Part shown: piece after piece, positions 34,970 to 48,106 of the stretch
Layout of the letters: each line of letters opens with the position of its first letter
How positions within the stretch are numbered: position 1 is the stretch's first letter
NCBI GenBank assembly: GCA_033977485.1
Contig: CM066988.1
Span: 2,425,501 to 2,489,500, forward strand
DNA length: 64,000 nt
Source: Hydrangea macrophylla
Taxonomy: Eukaryota; Streptophyta; Magnoliopsida; Cornales; Hydrangeaceae
Reading direction: 5' to 3'
Translations under genes and position numbers: made by a program
Notes under the pieces: model-generated
What the model saw: only the letters and a program-made list of their open reading frames with translations
The model's database searches: none
Told to the model about the DNA's origin: nothing

Positions 34970-35553
34970 TCTTTGAAACTTATAAACCATATCAGCTTAA
35001 AGCTTATGTTGAATTGCAAAATGAATAGTCACTTTGGCATCAAGTTGGGTCTTAGGAGAAGTTTTTTTTGTGTACCCTCAAGGTAGCATTTATGTGGTGT
35101 CTCACACCCAATGAGGTAGCGCCACATAAGATTGTTAGGCCATTTAAAATTTTTTGTGATAGATTCTATTATACGTGTGACGCACTACTATTAAATATGG
35201 GATACCAAATAACATGCCATGTGATATCTTAAGATTACCCCAAAAATTTCTCGGTCTTAGACCCTTCTATTGCATAAGTCGAAGGATTTGATCCCACCCC
35301 TCCACCCCTTATCCTTGTAGTAGTGCTGAATTTGGTATTTGGGCTTGGAGTTGTCATCCAGTAGGCCTAAATGGGTCGGCCCATGCACCTTGCCCAATTT
35401 TCTTTAGTTGTGGGTGAAAGAAATGAAGCCTTTATCTTTCCATTCCTTGTAGTTGTCTCCCTCCACTGCAACAGCCAAATCATTTTCTTATCCCTTTGTT
35501 TTTTCTCTGTTGGTTTTGGTTGAGTGGAGAACTGCTGCACTGGAGATCAAATC
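34970..35553 (+). promoter_or_regulatory. Upstream region and 5' leader of the FKBP13-like gene
   Basis: AT-rich DNA leading to a CT-rich leader (35425-35520, CTTTCCATTCCTTGTAGTTG and TCTCCCTCCACTGC). No TATA box was assigned. A GTG-started upstream extension in frame (35524) is not needed; ATG 35554 gives an N-terminus that matches the Arabidopsis protein. Confidence 0.4.
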
Positions 35554-38105
35554 ATGAGCTCATTCCCATTTTCCATTCCCAGTAAACTCAGCAAATCCTC
35601 CACCACTACCAGACCACTAATTAGGACTAGGAGGAGTACCAATATTACTAATCTCAAAACAATACAAAATGCATTATCTACTACCAAGTTCTCACCTCCT
35701 CCTCCTCATTTAGTAGTACTTAATCATGATGAGAACCCCACAACTGATCTTGTAATTAGAAGAAGAGAAGCAATATTTGGCCTTGGCCTTGTTCTTTTAC
35801 AAGTACTACCGCAACAGCAGCAGCCAACTTCAGCAGCCGAAACCAGTAGCAGTAGCACTCCCTGTGACTTCACCATTGCTCCCTCCGGTCTAGCCTTTTG
35901 CGATAAACTTCTTGGGACCGGACCTGAGCCTGTCAAAGGACAACTCATTAAGGTAAACACTAACGTATATTATATCACCATATAATTATATAGCTGTGGT
36001 TTTATACCCATATATATATGTTTGTTTGTTTGTTTGTTTGGTTGTCCACTTATGAATTGAATTGAATTGTCCACATGGCATCCCTATTTGTAAGAATAGA
36101 GTAGATTATCTTAAAACATAATGCTTAATAAGATCTATAATTTGTCCATAAAAAGAAACAGGGTTTCCATTTCTCTTAATAGTCTCATCATCCAAGAAGA
36201 TGGATTCCTGTCTAAAAATACTACTCCGGTAGACAAAATAGCGAATGCACGAGGCTATTCAAAGTCCTCACGGGATGCCCAAACTTGCTATAATTTTATT
36301 CCTCAGATTAAATATGAACTTCTCAGAATTTTGTTTTATCTTAGGAATAAGTGTTTAGCAAGTAGAGTAGCTAGCAGCATCCTTTTCTTGCTTTCACTTT
36401 GAGCTATATAGTATATATATATTGAAAATTGGTTTAATGTTATTTCCAAATATCTGATCTGATCTCATCTTGTGAATTGGATAAATAATAAACGGGGATA
36501 GGCACATTACGTGGGGAAATTGGAGAATGGAAAGGTCTTTGACAGCAGCTACAATCGCGGAAAGCCTCTTTCCTTTCGCGTCGGTGTTGGTGAGGTATTT
36601 CCATCTCTATTTCCACCCTTCAATATACTCTTTTCATTTTTATTAATTTATTTATTTTCCCTTTTTCTGGGAGCGTGTGTCAAATACTATACTGTGACTT
36701 GACTGTTTTTTATTTTTCCCCCAGAAATGGGCAATTTTGTTGCTACCTAGTATAGCTACTAGAATTGGTTTCGGTTAACAATGCTGAAGCAGCTCATTCA
36801 ATATCTACCCCTTTAAACTCCACCTACAAAAGTTGTATGTTCAAAATATGATTAGCTTTCAGTGCACTTATAGTTCCAAATTTACAAATTCTGCAATATT
36901 GAAGGAATGAACTCTATGAGAATAGGAACCTAATTTGGCGAAGCAAAAGAAAACAATAACAAGAAGTAAAACTATTTCCCTTACGTTTTCAAGAAAAGTG
37001 TTCTCTTGATCAATGCTTTCTTTTTATTCCCTCACTAAATCTGTTAACCAAACACAGCCTAAAGCTGTTGCAGCACAGTGGAAAACTGTGTGAATGGAAT
37101 CTTAAGAAAGAACAGAGTTAAGGTTTTGGTTATCATCATTATCAACATTGAATATAAATACAAAAAAAAAAAAAAAAAGGCGAATAGCTAGTTAAACATT
37201 TTCTACCCGTACACCTGACCTATCTCAATAATATTCCCAAAAGCAGAAATGTTTTCTTTGTTCATTCTCATCTTTTTCCTCTGGGTTTATTGGAAGTTGA
37301 GGGGAAGGTAAGGGAAAACCCATAAAATTGCAGGATTGTTTTTCTTGGATATAAAATATTATTGTTATTTTCTGATCTCTTGTTTAACATATTGGGTGTC
37401 TGATCAAAACACATATATCCAAATGCGAGTCCATAGTAAGTTGACTTCTTGTGTGCTTAGCCTTCTGAGTTTGGGCACAATTTAATAACCAAAACTTGTA
37501 CGACGAAGCTGGTAACAAACTTGCAGATCCTGCAAATGCTTAGGTGTAGTGGAAGTAAACAGCTCCACAATATGCACTACTATTGTATATGAGGCATGTA
37601 TATTGCTCAAATAGCCAAAACCAATAATTACATATATGCAACAACTGATAGGTTATTAAAGGGTGGGACCAAGGCATTCTAGGTGGCGATGGAGTTCCTC
37701 CTATGCTTGCTGGTAAGTCAAAGTCATCTCCGCCAACGATTTGCATATCTTCACTTGTAATGTAACAGTGAACTGTGAACACCAGCCATTGCTAACGGTA
37801 TTTTGTATACATTTTTTCGCAACTTGTTTTAGGGGGAAAGCGCACATTAAAGCTTCCACCAGAACTCGGTTATGGCATCAGAGGAGCTGGATGCAGAGGA
37901 GGTGAGTCATACCATATTATCTTTCTTATAAATTATATATATGGCTAAGTAGCAAAAAAAAGAAAAAAGAAATTTGTATGTCAAGACAGAGACTTTGAGC
38001 TGTTAAGATGTTTCTGATTAATGCCTTTTCCATGTTGCAGGTTCATGTATTATTCCTCCAGATTCAGTTCTGCTGTTTGATGTGGAGTTCATAGGCAAGG
38101 CATGA
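35554..38105 (+). CDS. FKBP13: FKBP13-like thylakoid-lumen peptidyl-prolyl isomerase
   Basis: Five exons: 35554-35952, 36502-36594, 37652-37712, 37833-37901, 38041-38105. All introns are GT-AG, and the product is 228 residues (Arabidopsis FKBP13 is 208). A Ser/Thr-rich transit peptide is followed by RRR (69-71), a hydrophobic stretch and an Ala-rich cleavage region (TSAAE, 92-96). This is a bipartite signal with the twin Arg of the thylakoid Tat route. The FKBP domain then includes [40 protein letters not shown] and the end [11 protein letters not shown]. Both disulfide pairs of Arabidopsis FKBP13 are kept with the same spacing: Cys104/Cys116 (12 apart) and Cys205/Cys210. Their oxidation in the light switches activity in Arabidopsis, where the precursor also binds the Rieske protein. 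A copia element begins 255 bp past the stop codon. Confidence 0.95.
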
Positions 38106-38359
38106 GATATTGCTCTTTACACTCCTAACCTAAGAGTCAACGGAATTATTAAGATTATACCTTGTTATATATAATAGTTTTACTGTGGGAAAACACAAAA
38201 AAACAAGAGGTTTGTTCTTAACATTTCAATTTTGAGAACGTCACATTCCATGAGTAAGTTATAGTTAGAGCCAGGTTATCTTCTGCAATGCTATTCAAGC
38301 AATTTTGTGTGGGTAGAGCAAGTTGAAACATCTTTTGTCAATTTAGCAGGAGCTACTTT
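38106..38359 (+). other. 3' flank of the FKBP13-like gene
   Basis: Likely 3' UTR and termination region, cut short by the copia element whose ACTTT target duplication is at 38355-38359. The native flank resumes at 45008. Confidence 0.5.
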
Positions 38360-39074
38360 TATTGGAAACAATGTATATGAAACAAGACAAACAGTGACTA
38401 GATCGAGCACGCAAAGCGTTGTCCGAAAAACGAATCTACGTCCCACACTTAGTTGTTTGTGGACTAAGGCGTATCATTCTTGAGGATACTACGATCTAGT
38501 ATAATAGAGACAACCAACTCTATAATAGAGACAACCAACTCTATTATACTCTGCAGAATATATGTATATAAATTGCTCTCTATGAATCAAGAATGGATGA
38601 AGAAGAGGAGATAAAATCTGTGAAAAACTATATCAAACTAACTATCTATATATTATATATATAGAGAGAGGTATCTATTGGGTAAGAGATGTTTCTCTAC
38701 ACAAATGGTTGTGTCTCAACACCTATACACTAAGTATATAATAGTATATACACGTTTGTCAGCCATTAGATAGATGAAGTTCAAACAAATTTGAATTTCT
38801 CCATGAAAAGTTGCAACTCTTCACAAACTGGGTCCAGTCGACAGGTCGAACGGGGCCGATCAATCGGTCGAATGCCCCTCTGCCTGAACTTGTTTAAAAC
38901 TTCATATAGCCGTTGACCCGGTCGAAGGGACCCGGTCGACCGGCCAAAAACCCCTCGGCTAGAATCTTGAAACTTAATGTTCCAAGCCTTTCCCAGAGCA
39001 TTGAGCCGGTCTATAGCGATCCTAATGATCCCCCTGAGCTTACATACGCTCTCATTCACACCCCGAATCTAACA
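38360..39074 (-). repeat. 3' LTR of the copia element
   Basis: 715 bp. It contains GGTCGACCGG-type palindromes (about 38834-38945) and TA-rich tracts with GAGAGG. It differs from the other LTR by substitutions and about 40 bp of indels, including loss of palindrome units. Confidence 0.9.
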
Positions 39075-39599
39075 ATCCCCCACATATGAATGATTATGGC
39101 AATCTAAACAAAACGAAATACAATAAAACTACGAGAGCAATTCACGAACTTGTGACGCATTAGGAGAGTGTTTTTTAGACTTGAACTTTCCCTTAGTGAA
39201 TATCAATTGGATTTACTCGGTGATGCAGTGTATATTAAGTATTGAACTGTTCAACCTTTAAGTGTAAACCAACACTAGATAACACACCACATATCCTTAT
39301 ACATTTTAATTCATTCGGTTGTGTTCATTTTGGTCCCGAACATGATCCTTATTCATGAGAACTCTTAGAGAATCAAGCCTTTGATGTTCTCATAGAAGCG
39401 ACCCCACTTCCATTCTCATATAGTGATATCAATTAAGAGTACAATCACATTACTCATCAATATCATTAAATGTAAGTACATAACCTCAACAAATTTTATT
39501 ACACACTTGAACAATATGCATGAATGATGCCACAATGAATGTGTATTTACAACATGAACTTCCCAACTAGTTTTTGCCTATTGAACCTAGATCTTGGGA

Positions 39600-42500
39600 T
39601 CTCCAGTCAACTAGGTTAGGTTTCTGCCAGATTGTTCAAAGTATTGGCTTCAGGCCCATTCCTTTTGTCGTATATTGAACTTGATCTCTAGGCAATCCTT
39701 TCGTAAGAGGATCTGCAATGTTTTCCTTTGATTTGACATAGTCAATTGTGATTACACCACTAGAGAGCAACTGCTTGATTGTGTTGTCTTTCCTTCTTAT
39801 ATGCCTTGACTTGCCATTATAAACGGCATTCTTAGCTACAGAAGATGCCGCATTGCAGTCACAATGCACAACTATGGCCGTTATTGGTTTTGGCTATAAT
39901 GGAATATCCTCTGGAAAGTTCCGAAGCCATTCGGCTTCCTCACCCGTCTTGTTTAAGGCTATGAACTCCGATTCCATCGTCGAATGTACTATACACGTTT
40001 GCTTAGTTGATTTCCAAGAAATTGCAGCTCCACCTAAAGTGAATATATATTCACTTGTGGACTTAGTCTCTTGACTATCTGAAATCCAATTTACATCGAA
40101 ATATCCCTCTACTATGGGTGGGTATCGTGTGTAGTGCAAACCATAGCTCATGGTATGATTTAGATATATTAACACTCTCATAAGAGCGTCCCAGTGATCT
40201 CTTCTTGGATTGCTAGTGTATCTAGCAAGTCTTCCCACCGAATATGCAATATCCGAACGTGTACTATTTATAATGTACATCAAACTCCCGATTACTTGCG
40301 AATATTCAAGTTGAGATATACTTTTACCTATATTCTTCCTCAACTTACATTTGTCATCAAATGGAGTTACTGCCGATTTGATATCCAATTGTCCAAACTT
40401 CTTTAATATTTTCTTAACATAGTGTGATTGTGTGAGCAAATATCCTTCGAAAATTTGTTTTACTTGTATACCAAGAATAACATCGGCTTTACCCATGTCC
40501 TTTATGTCAAAAGCTTGAGCTGAACATTTTCTTGGTTTCGTTGATTGCTTTCTTATTCGTTCCCGTAATAAGTAAGTCGTCAACATACAAATAAACAATA
40601 ACACACGAATCTTTAAATTCCTTGACATACGTACACTTATCGCATTCATTGATTTTAAAACCATTTGCGATCATGGTGGTCAAATTTTTCGTGCCATTGT
40701 TTTGGAGCTTTTGTGTTAAATCATAAAGAAACTTAACAAGTTGACACACTTTATGTTCTTGTCCCTTTACAACAAACCTTCCGGTTGTTCTATATAGATC
40801 TCATCATCTAAATCTAGGTTATAGACGACGGCTATAGCGATTACCATCCTAATGGAAGTAATCCTAGTAACTAGGAAATAAGTATCAAAGAAATCTATTC
40901 CCTCTTTTTGTCTATAGCCTTTTGCGACTAGCCTAGCTTTATCCTTATCTATGGTACCATCGGCTTTGAATTTCTTTTTAAAAATTCATCTGCAACCAAT
41001 TGGTTTACTACCTGGAGGTAAGTCCACCAACTCCCACATATGGTTTTGCATAATGGAGTCCACCTCACTATTTACCGCTTCTTGCCAATTAAGCGCTTCG
41101 GGTGTACTCATAGCCTCGTTAAAGGTTTTAGGTTTAACTATGGTAACTAGTGTCACAAAATCCAGTCTAAAAGAAGTAGCTTTCCTAGCTCTTTTTCTCT
41201 TTTTAGGAACAACTTCGATTTCTTCGTCGTTCTTAGAACTTGAAGAAATCTCTTTAATACTTCTTTTAGGAACAACTTCAATATCTATCGATTCCATGAA
41301 TGTGTTGACACGAATGTCTACATTCTCGGACTTAACCACCAGGAATCGATCTGCAGCGCTATTATAAGCATAACCGATAAATACACAATCTACAGTCTTA
41401 GTTCCTAGTTTTGTTCGTTTAGGAAGCGGAACTTATATCCTAGCTAGACACCCCCACAATTTGAGCTTTTTATATCAGGGTACTCTACCTTTCCAAATTT
41501 CATAAGGAGACTTGTTAGTCTTGTTATATGGAATTCTATTAAGAATGACATTCACCGTAAGAATGGCATCCCCCCACAAGTTGTGTGGCACACCCGAGCT
41601 ATTTAGCATAGCGTTTGCCATTTCTTTTAGGGTTCTGTTTTTCCTTTCGGCTACACCATTTTGTTGTGGTGTATACGGTGAAATTATTTCATGAATAATC
41701 CCACTATTAGCACAATATTCGGCTAGTGGAGTTGAATCATATTCACCTCCTCTATCCGATCTAACTTGTTCTACTGTTCTAGATAATTGATTTTCAATTT
41801 CAGCACTATATGTCTTAAATGTGTCAATTGTTTCATCTTTAGAACTAAGTAAGTAAACATAAAAATATCTACTACTATCATCTATAAACGTAACAAAGCA
41901 TTTCTTTCCACCTCTTGTTGGAGTTAGTTTAAATCACATAAGTCGGTATGAATTAAGTCCAGTAATTCACTCGCTCTATCTATGGATTTAAATGGCTTTT
42001 TAGCAAATTTTGATTCTACACATGTGTCACATTTATGTGACTTGTCAATTTCAAATTTAGGCAATAATCCTAGATTAACCATCTTATGCATGTATTTGAA
42101 ATCACATGTCCTAATCTAGAATGCCACAACGAACATAACTCAACAATATAAGAAGAAGCTATAGCATTTTCATTACTAATAATTTTAGGAGTACAATTGT
42201 CACGCCCCGGATCCACACCCCAAATTATAGAAAGAATAAACTTTAGTTGCAATGTCTCTCCTCAGAAAGACATCTTCCTTAATTACTTGCTCTACTTTTC
42301 TTCCCCTCCAAATATTACCTGCATCTAAAATGACGTTGAACGATTCCCATCTCTCTTACTCTTCTTTTCTTTTATTCCTTTCCATGTCTCGGGTTCAAGC
42401 TTTCTAATCCTACCCAAACAGTCCCTAGATCATCGTCTCCCTCTCCCTTCTAGCTTAGAAGGTCATATATTTATAAGCATGATTGGATTTCATTACTTCA

Positions 42501-44310
42501 TCAAAAAGATAAACACAACTTGACTCATCCTTGTCATCAACCTTGTTCACGTGGCTTGGCTATCAAGTGCCAACAAGAGCTTAATGACTCATTAGTCATT
42601 GTCCTCATCTAGGCTTTTAAATGTCACACGTATATATATATATATATATATATATTTATTTATTTATTTATCCAGAAGTATTAGATATGGTTATTCAAAA
42701 GAGATGGTTATCCGATAAGATGACAACTATATAAAGATGATCATCCATTTTTTATTTTAGCACTATAGAATGATACCCATTTGGTTCACTACATTTACCA
42801 AATGTGTCCAATAACAATCAAACTGCGTTAAGCCTTATATCCCAATCAATTAGGGTGGACTATATGAACCCTTTGATGGTATCAATTACTGTCACACATG
42901 GGTCCTGTAAGTGTTGCACATATAATAAATAATTGCGTAAAACACAGGTTATCACATTTTTTTTGTCACACATGGGTCCCACAAGTGATGTGAATATAAT
43001 AAATAACTACGTGAAAATACTCTTTATCACAACAATTGATCTTGAAGAGAGCTCTTCATTAACGCAATCCTTTCCTACATACATTCCACCCTTAGTCAAA
43101 ACGAATTTGTTAGATTCGAAGCCTAACTTGAATCCTTTCTTGCTTAGCATAGGTCTGGACACCAAATTCTTATGAATTTTTGGAACATGTAGCACATCAA
43201 GGAGGGTCATCTCTTTTTCGAAAGTGAACTTAATAATCACATTCCCCTTGCCTTCAACGGTTAAATCCGCGGCATTGCCCATAAAAAGCTTGTCACCATC
43301 ATCCGCCTTTGTGTAGGTAGAAAACATGTTTCTATCTCCACAAATGTGTTTAATGGCCTCGATCTCTATCCACTAACCCTTAGAGTCGGTCACCACACAC
43401 GTTTCCATGACCACCACTGCAAGATCATCGGTTTCCATCATGTTGGCTTGATTGGACTTCTTGTTACCTCCATTAGATCCTTTCTTGTTTCGACAATCAG
43501 TTGCACAATGTCCGGGTATCCCACACACCCAACAATCCCCTTTAATCTTCTTGGAATTGCGGTCCTTAGACCTGTTGTGTGTAGACTTCTTCTTGCCTCC
43601 TTTAGAACTTGACTTAGACTTAGATTTTGAAGACTCACCTTCAACGAGATTGGCTTTCAACTCCTTAGATCCTTGCTGCCCATTTTTATCTCCTTTCCGA
43701 TTGTCTTCTTCAAGCCTCAAACGCACCTCAAGATCCTCTATTGGTAACTTCTTGCGCTTGTGCTTGAGATAACTTTTGAATTCTTTCCTCAAAGGTGGCA
43801 ACTTTTCAATTATGGATGCCACTTAGAACGGTTCACTAATTGCCATCCCCTCCAAGATGATTTGGTTAATGATCACTTGAATCTCTTTCAATTGCTTGAC
43901 CACGGGAATAGAATCCACCATCTTGAAATCTAGAAATCTCTCAACAATGAATTTCCTAGTTCCTGCATCTTCGATTTTGTACTTTTTCTCCAAGGACTAT
44001 CATAACTCTTTGGCGGTAGTAAAAGTCAAATAGACATTGTAGAGAACGTCTTCCAGCCCAATTAGAATGTAATGCCGGCATAGAAAATCAAAATGGTTCC
44101 ATGCTTCCACTGCGGCTTCTTGTTCTTTTGAAGAATCTTCTGTAACTACAGGCTTCTCTTGTCATAGGATGTGTGCAAGATTGAGAGTTGTGAAATAAAA
44201 CATCTCTTCATTTTCCATCTCTTGAAGTCTTCTCCCTTGAACTTTTTGGGCTTCTCAGCCTGTGTATTCTTGATGACGGTTGTTGATTCAATGGCTATAC
44301 TTCCAACAAA
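39600..44310 (-). pseudogene. Copia Gag-Pol polyprotein, broken
   Basis: Reading right to left: degenerate Gag N-terminus (44150-44300, AEKPKKFKGEDFKRWKMK); Gag C-terminus with CCHC knuckle CWVCGIPGHCATDC (43373-43822); protease region with the DTGA motif lost (WWIEIEAIKHICGDRNMF, near 43370), up to 43035; solo LTR; pre-integrase (LWHSRLGHV, near 42095) and integrase core to about 41480 (SDRGGEYDS, QQNGVAERKNRT); linker (40986-41339); RT with an intact YVDDLL (near 40575); RNase H to about 39636 ([20 protein letters not shown] and CDCNAASSVAKN). Several stops and frameshifts interrupt it, for example at 40750-40985 and 41340-41480. The RT/RNase H stretch 39894-40664 is open for 256 codons. 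It cannot make a full polyprotein. Confidence 0.88.
42198..43032 (-). mobile_element. Solo LTR inside the copia element
   Basis: 835 bp bounded by TGTCACGCCCCGG and TATCACA, with duplication ACAAT (42193-42197 and 43033-43037). On the minus strand it ends GGGGCGTGACA, as the gypsy LTRs here do, so it is probably a minus-strand gypsy solo LTR. The last 140 bp contain two tandem copies of a unit starting GTCACACATGGGTCC (42892 and 42965). Confidence 0.85.
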
Positions 44311-44330
44311 TATTAAATTTGTTTTTCGAT

Positions 44331-45002
44331 TGTTGGAAACAATGTATATGAAACAAGATAAACAGTGACTAGATCGAGCACGCAAAGCGTTGTCCAAAAA
44401 ATGAATTTACGTCCCACACTTAGTTGTTTGTGGATTAAGACGTATCGCTCTTAAGGATACTACGATCTAGTATAATAGAGACAACCAACTCTATTATACT
44501 CTGCAGAATATAGGTATATAAATTGCTCTCTATGACTCAAGAATGGATGAAGAAGAAAAGAGATCAAATTTGTGAAAAACTATATCAAACTAACTATCTA
44601 TATATTATATATAGAGAGGTATCAATTGGTAAGAGATGCCTCTCTACACAAATGGTTGTGTCCCAACACCTATACACTAAGTATATAACAGTATATACAC
44701 GTTTGTCAACCATTAGAATAGATGAAGTTCAAACAAATTTGAATTTCTCCATGAAAAGTTGCAACTCTTCACAAACTGGGTCTAGTCGGCTGGTTAAATG
44801 GGTTGACAGGTCGAATGCCCCTCTGCCTGAACTTGTTTAAAACTTCAAATAGCCATTGACCCGGTCGACCGGTCAAAAACCCCTCTGCTAGAATCTTGAA
44901 ACTTAATGTTCTAAGCCTTTCCCTGAGCATTGAGCCAATCTATAGCGATATAACGATCCCCTTAAGCTTATATAAGCTCCCATTCACACCCCGAGTCTAA
45001 CA
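44331..45002 (-). repeat. 5' LTR of the copia element
   Basis: 672 bp, starting TGTTGGAAAC and ending GAGTCTAACA on the plus strand. Duplicate of 38360-39074. Confidence 0.9.
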
Positions 45003-45007
45003 ACTTT

Positions 45008-46631
45008 TACATTCTAGGGAACTAGGTCCAATACCATTCCCATTTTTGGCACATTTAAGAACATCATTGTTGATAAAATGATCCGACTATTAAAATGATG
45101 ACACGTTTCCAGATCGGATCAGTATCAAATATGAGCTAGTCCAACCTCAAGAGATCATTGATCTCAGAACCTAGATCATAAAAAAAGATGTCTCTAAGAG
45201 AAAAACTATAATGATTTCCATTAGGCGACAATCAAGACAATCTATTTTAAATACCAAAAGGAATGAATTTTTTTTATTTTTCGCAATCACTACTACTTGT
45301 GTTGCTTTTTGCAGAAAGACTACCAATGGGCTTGAGCTTAGGAGTGACTTTGGCTAGCCCAAATTCCTCCTCTATTTTGCTATTTTTAGTCTAAACTCAA
45401 GTCCTTCACCATATTAAGCCACCCAATAACAAACTTGCACTAAAAATTTATATTGTTCATATGAAGATCATTCTTCTTCTCTCTATACCTGTCCATGAAA
45501 TGTTCTCACTAAGTAGATAGATTCATTAATGTTGTCATGACACTAATCCAAACTGATTTATTGTAACTGTTATTTCTAACTTTTTAGTGATTGCTTAATT
45601 GCACTCTTCTAAAGTTTTGCATTGTGACTCGTAAACTTAAAATCACAATAACCAGTACAACTTTGAATATCTCTTTTCTTTGGGATATAATTACTACAAT
45701 ATCTATCACGTAAACATAGTAGAGAATTTTGGGAACTATAGTATCAAAATGCTTTTAGGATACATTTGCAAAGAGTAAACTTAGTGGGGGCAAAAAGGAT
45801 ATCCTTCCATGAGATTGTCCAGGAAAGAATAGAAACATAGAAAGGTTGGAACTCTTAAAGGCTAACTATTACCATCGCAAAATTGTAAAATTTGAATGAA
45901 TGACAAGCCTTAAGTCACCCATAATTGAGATTCACATCATGTTACAATGACTAGCTGAGAAAATTTTAAGACTATAGATTAGATAGACTTGGGTAATTAA
46001 TGTTATCGCCATCTTAGGATTTTTTCAATTTAGAACAACAATTTTGTAATGCAATCGAATACATATTCTTTTTTATGCATCCTGAGACATCACCACATCA
46101 TGCCTCAAAGTGAAAAATTGTACAACCAATAAAGAATGCTAACAGAGGAAGTCAGTTCTATTCAGAACCAAGAAGTTACAGTTACAATTTGACAGATTAA
46201 GAATTGAACAAAGGAGCATTCTTTATGGGCTAAATGGTGAATATTTTAAATTTAAAGTCATATAAATCCAACTTAAAAAGGAAAGTCTCAAGTGAAGAAA
46301 GGATATGAAATTTAAGTTGGATATATACGGCGTATTGGTTATCTCTAAGTGTGAACATGAGAGTGAAAGGTATTTGTAATATTTCATCCAAAATATAAAG
46401 GTTTTTCAATTTTTCTATTAGTGCTTAAAACCTTCACCACTAGCAAACACTTTCGTCTCACAACTTTTAGTTCATCAAACACCACACCATGGAAAAACAA
46501 ACAGATAAACACAAATATGACTCAAAATCTGGGAAAAAATGTAAATGGGACTTAATGTACTTACAGTGTAACACCATTATTTTTCATTGCTCAAGGAAAT
46601 CTCAAAACTAGGATGTGAGCTACTAATCTGG
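45008..46631. other. Intergenic AT-rich DNA
   Basis: About 1.6 kb between the copia element and the NLR relic. No frame, RNA gene or inverted-repeat element could be recognised. It probably holds old FKBP13 downstream sequence and the 3' flank of the NLR relic. Confidence 0.45.
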
Positions 46632-48106
46632 AGGGAAGATAATGATCTTCAGCAGCTCATTTTCCATGCTCACTTGCTCTTCCAAAATTTCCGTCATAGA
46701 ATGCACAGCGTTGCGACTAGACCAATTTAGCTCAATCATTTCTAATGTAGGTATATAACCCTAGTCAGATGGGGTCTTATAGAGTTCTTTGCATCTATTT
46801 AACACTAGTCATTGAAGGATGGAAAATTGATCTCCGGAGGCTTCCCATAGCCTTATATCGAGGGAGTCAAATTTCAAGAACTTGAGTTTAGGGAACGGTA
46901 GGAGAATAGATTCATACTGTGGATCATCATCCCCCCAATCTCCCTTGAATGCATTTAAGTAGTTTGAGAACTTCAAGGTTTGGTAACCTCACAAGTTTTG
47001 GAATCACATATCTCCAACTAAAGCCAAACTTTGATAATGTTATTTTTTTTAGACTTGTATCGAGATTAAACAAATAGATGTTCTTTTCTATACCATGGTA
47101 ATACATCTTCAACATTTTAAGTTTAAGTAGGATCTCTAATCCATTGAATTTTGGATAATACCAACAGCTAGAAAGAATACATCTCAGTGTTAAAAGATTG
47201 GGAATAGACTTTAAGGAACCCCAGTTCCTATAACCAAAAGATGGTGTAGAGATGGTTTGTAGGTCTTCCGATAATACGAAATCATTAAATGCCAAAGAAG
47301 CACACAGATTTATATGCAGATGCCTCAACTTTTTCATTCGATGCACTTGCATATACAAGAATTGTTCCTACTAGTTCCTTGACAATAAACATTTCAAGGT
47401 TAAGGAGGTTGGATATAGATGATGGGAGTTCATTGAAGCGCCCTCGAAGTACTAAATATCTCAAATGAACAAGTCGTCCTATTTCCCTAGGGAAAGAATC
47501 TAAAAGAGCATGCCATAAATCCAATACCCTTAAAAGTTTGAAATTTTGAGATACAGCTAATGTGTATCGACTCACCATGCAGTCAAAGCATCATAAAGAG
47601 CAGACAAATGTCAAAAATGGAGAATACCATGAAAGCTAGAATAGATACACAAGCGATGCAATCTAGTAAGACTCAGAAGAAGAGGTACATGGTCCAAAAT
47701 TGTGGATTTGTTGTAGAAAGTTCTCTTCCTTAGATTTTCTCAAGCATCAATCACATAGGAGATCATGGATACGACATGATTTTACTCTACCTTTGAACCT
47801 TTTGCTAGCAAATAATATTAGACTTCTTTCAATTAGATCCATCAAGTAATCCTCCGCTACATCCTCCAGGGATCTATCCTTGTTTTTATCTATAAATCCT
47901 TCTGCAACCCACAACTGACATGTTAGCTTGGACACAAGTATTTCAAAATCTTCAGGAAATGCTACAAAATAGAGAAAGCTACATGCGTTGCTTTGGATCA
48001 CTAACATTAATGTATGACCTTATACTTTCTGCAACTTGGTTCCACCAATATTCAGTTTTCTTTGTCTTTGCTAGGAGTCCGGCTACTGCAACTATAGCAA
48101 GCGGTA
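46632..48106 (-). pseudogene. NB-ARC-LRR resistance gene relic, 3' part
   Basis: This is the C-terminal half of a CC-NB-ARC-LRR gene of the R1/late-blight type. It starts at the insertion point with LPLAIVAVAGLLAKTKKTEY, followed by the winged-helix region (FLYFVAFPEDFEI, LWVAEGFIDKNKDRSLEDVA) and IHDLLCD, the MHD-like motif (47747-48007). The LRR region reads through frames at 47285-47578 (LRVLDLWHALLDSFPREIGR, LVHLRYLVLRG) and 46927-47358, then to a stop near 46632 (ENELLKIIIFPPD). There are stops and frameshifts at about 47580-47750, 46845 and 46765. NLRs sense pathogen effectors; this one cannot. The 5' part continues at 55165 beyond the inserted element. Confidence 0.88.

Larger units (their letters stand above)
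38360..45002 (-). mobile_element. Degenerate Ty1/copia element, minus strand
   Basis: LTRs are 38360-39074 (3' on the element strand) and 44331-45002 (5'), flanked by ACTTT (38355-38359 and 45003-45007). On the element strand the LTR starts TGTTAGA and ends TTTCCAACA; the outer copy ends TTTCCAATA, a decayed terminus. A polypurine tract (ATGTGGGGGAT, complement of 39075-39085) precedes the 3' LTR. Pol order is Gag, protease, integrase, RT, RNase H, that is, copia order. A solo LTR (42198-43032) splits it. No clear tRNA-Met primer site was found next to the 5' LTR. Confidence 0.92.

Noticed and set aside
36121..36402. 93-codon frame in FKBP13 intron 1
   Set aside because: It lies wholly between a good donor (35953) and acceptor (36501), has no recognisable domain, and the spliced FKBP13 product is complete without it.
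46927..48007. Possibility that the LRR frames are a functional, separate short gene
   Set aside because: They are successive parts of one NLR broken by stops and frameshifts, with no start codon context of their own and the NB-ARC half displaced by 7 kb.
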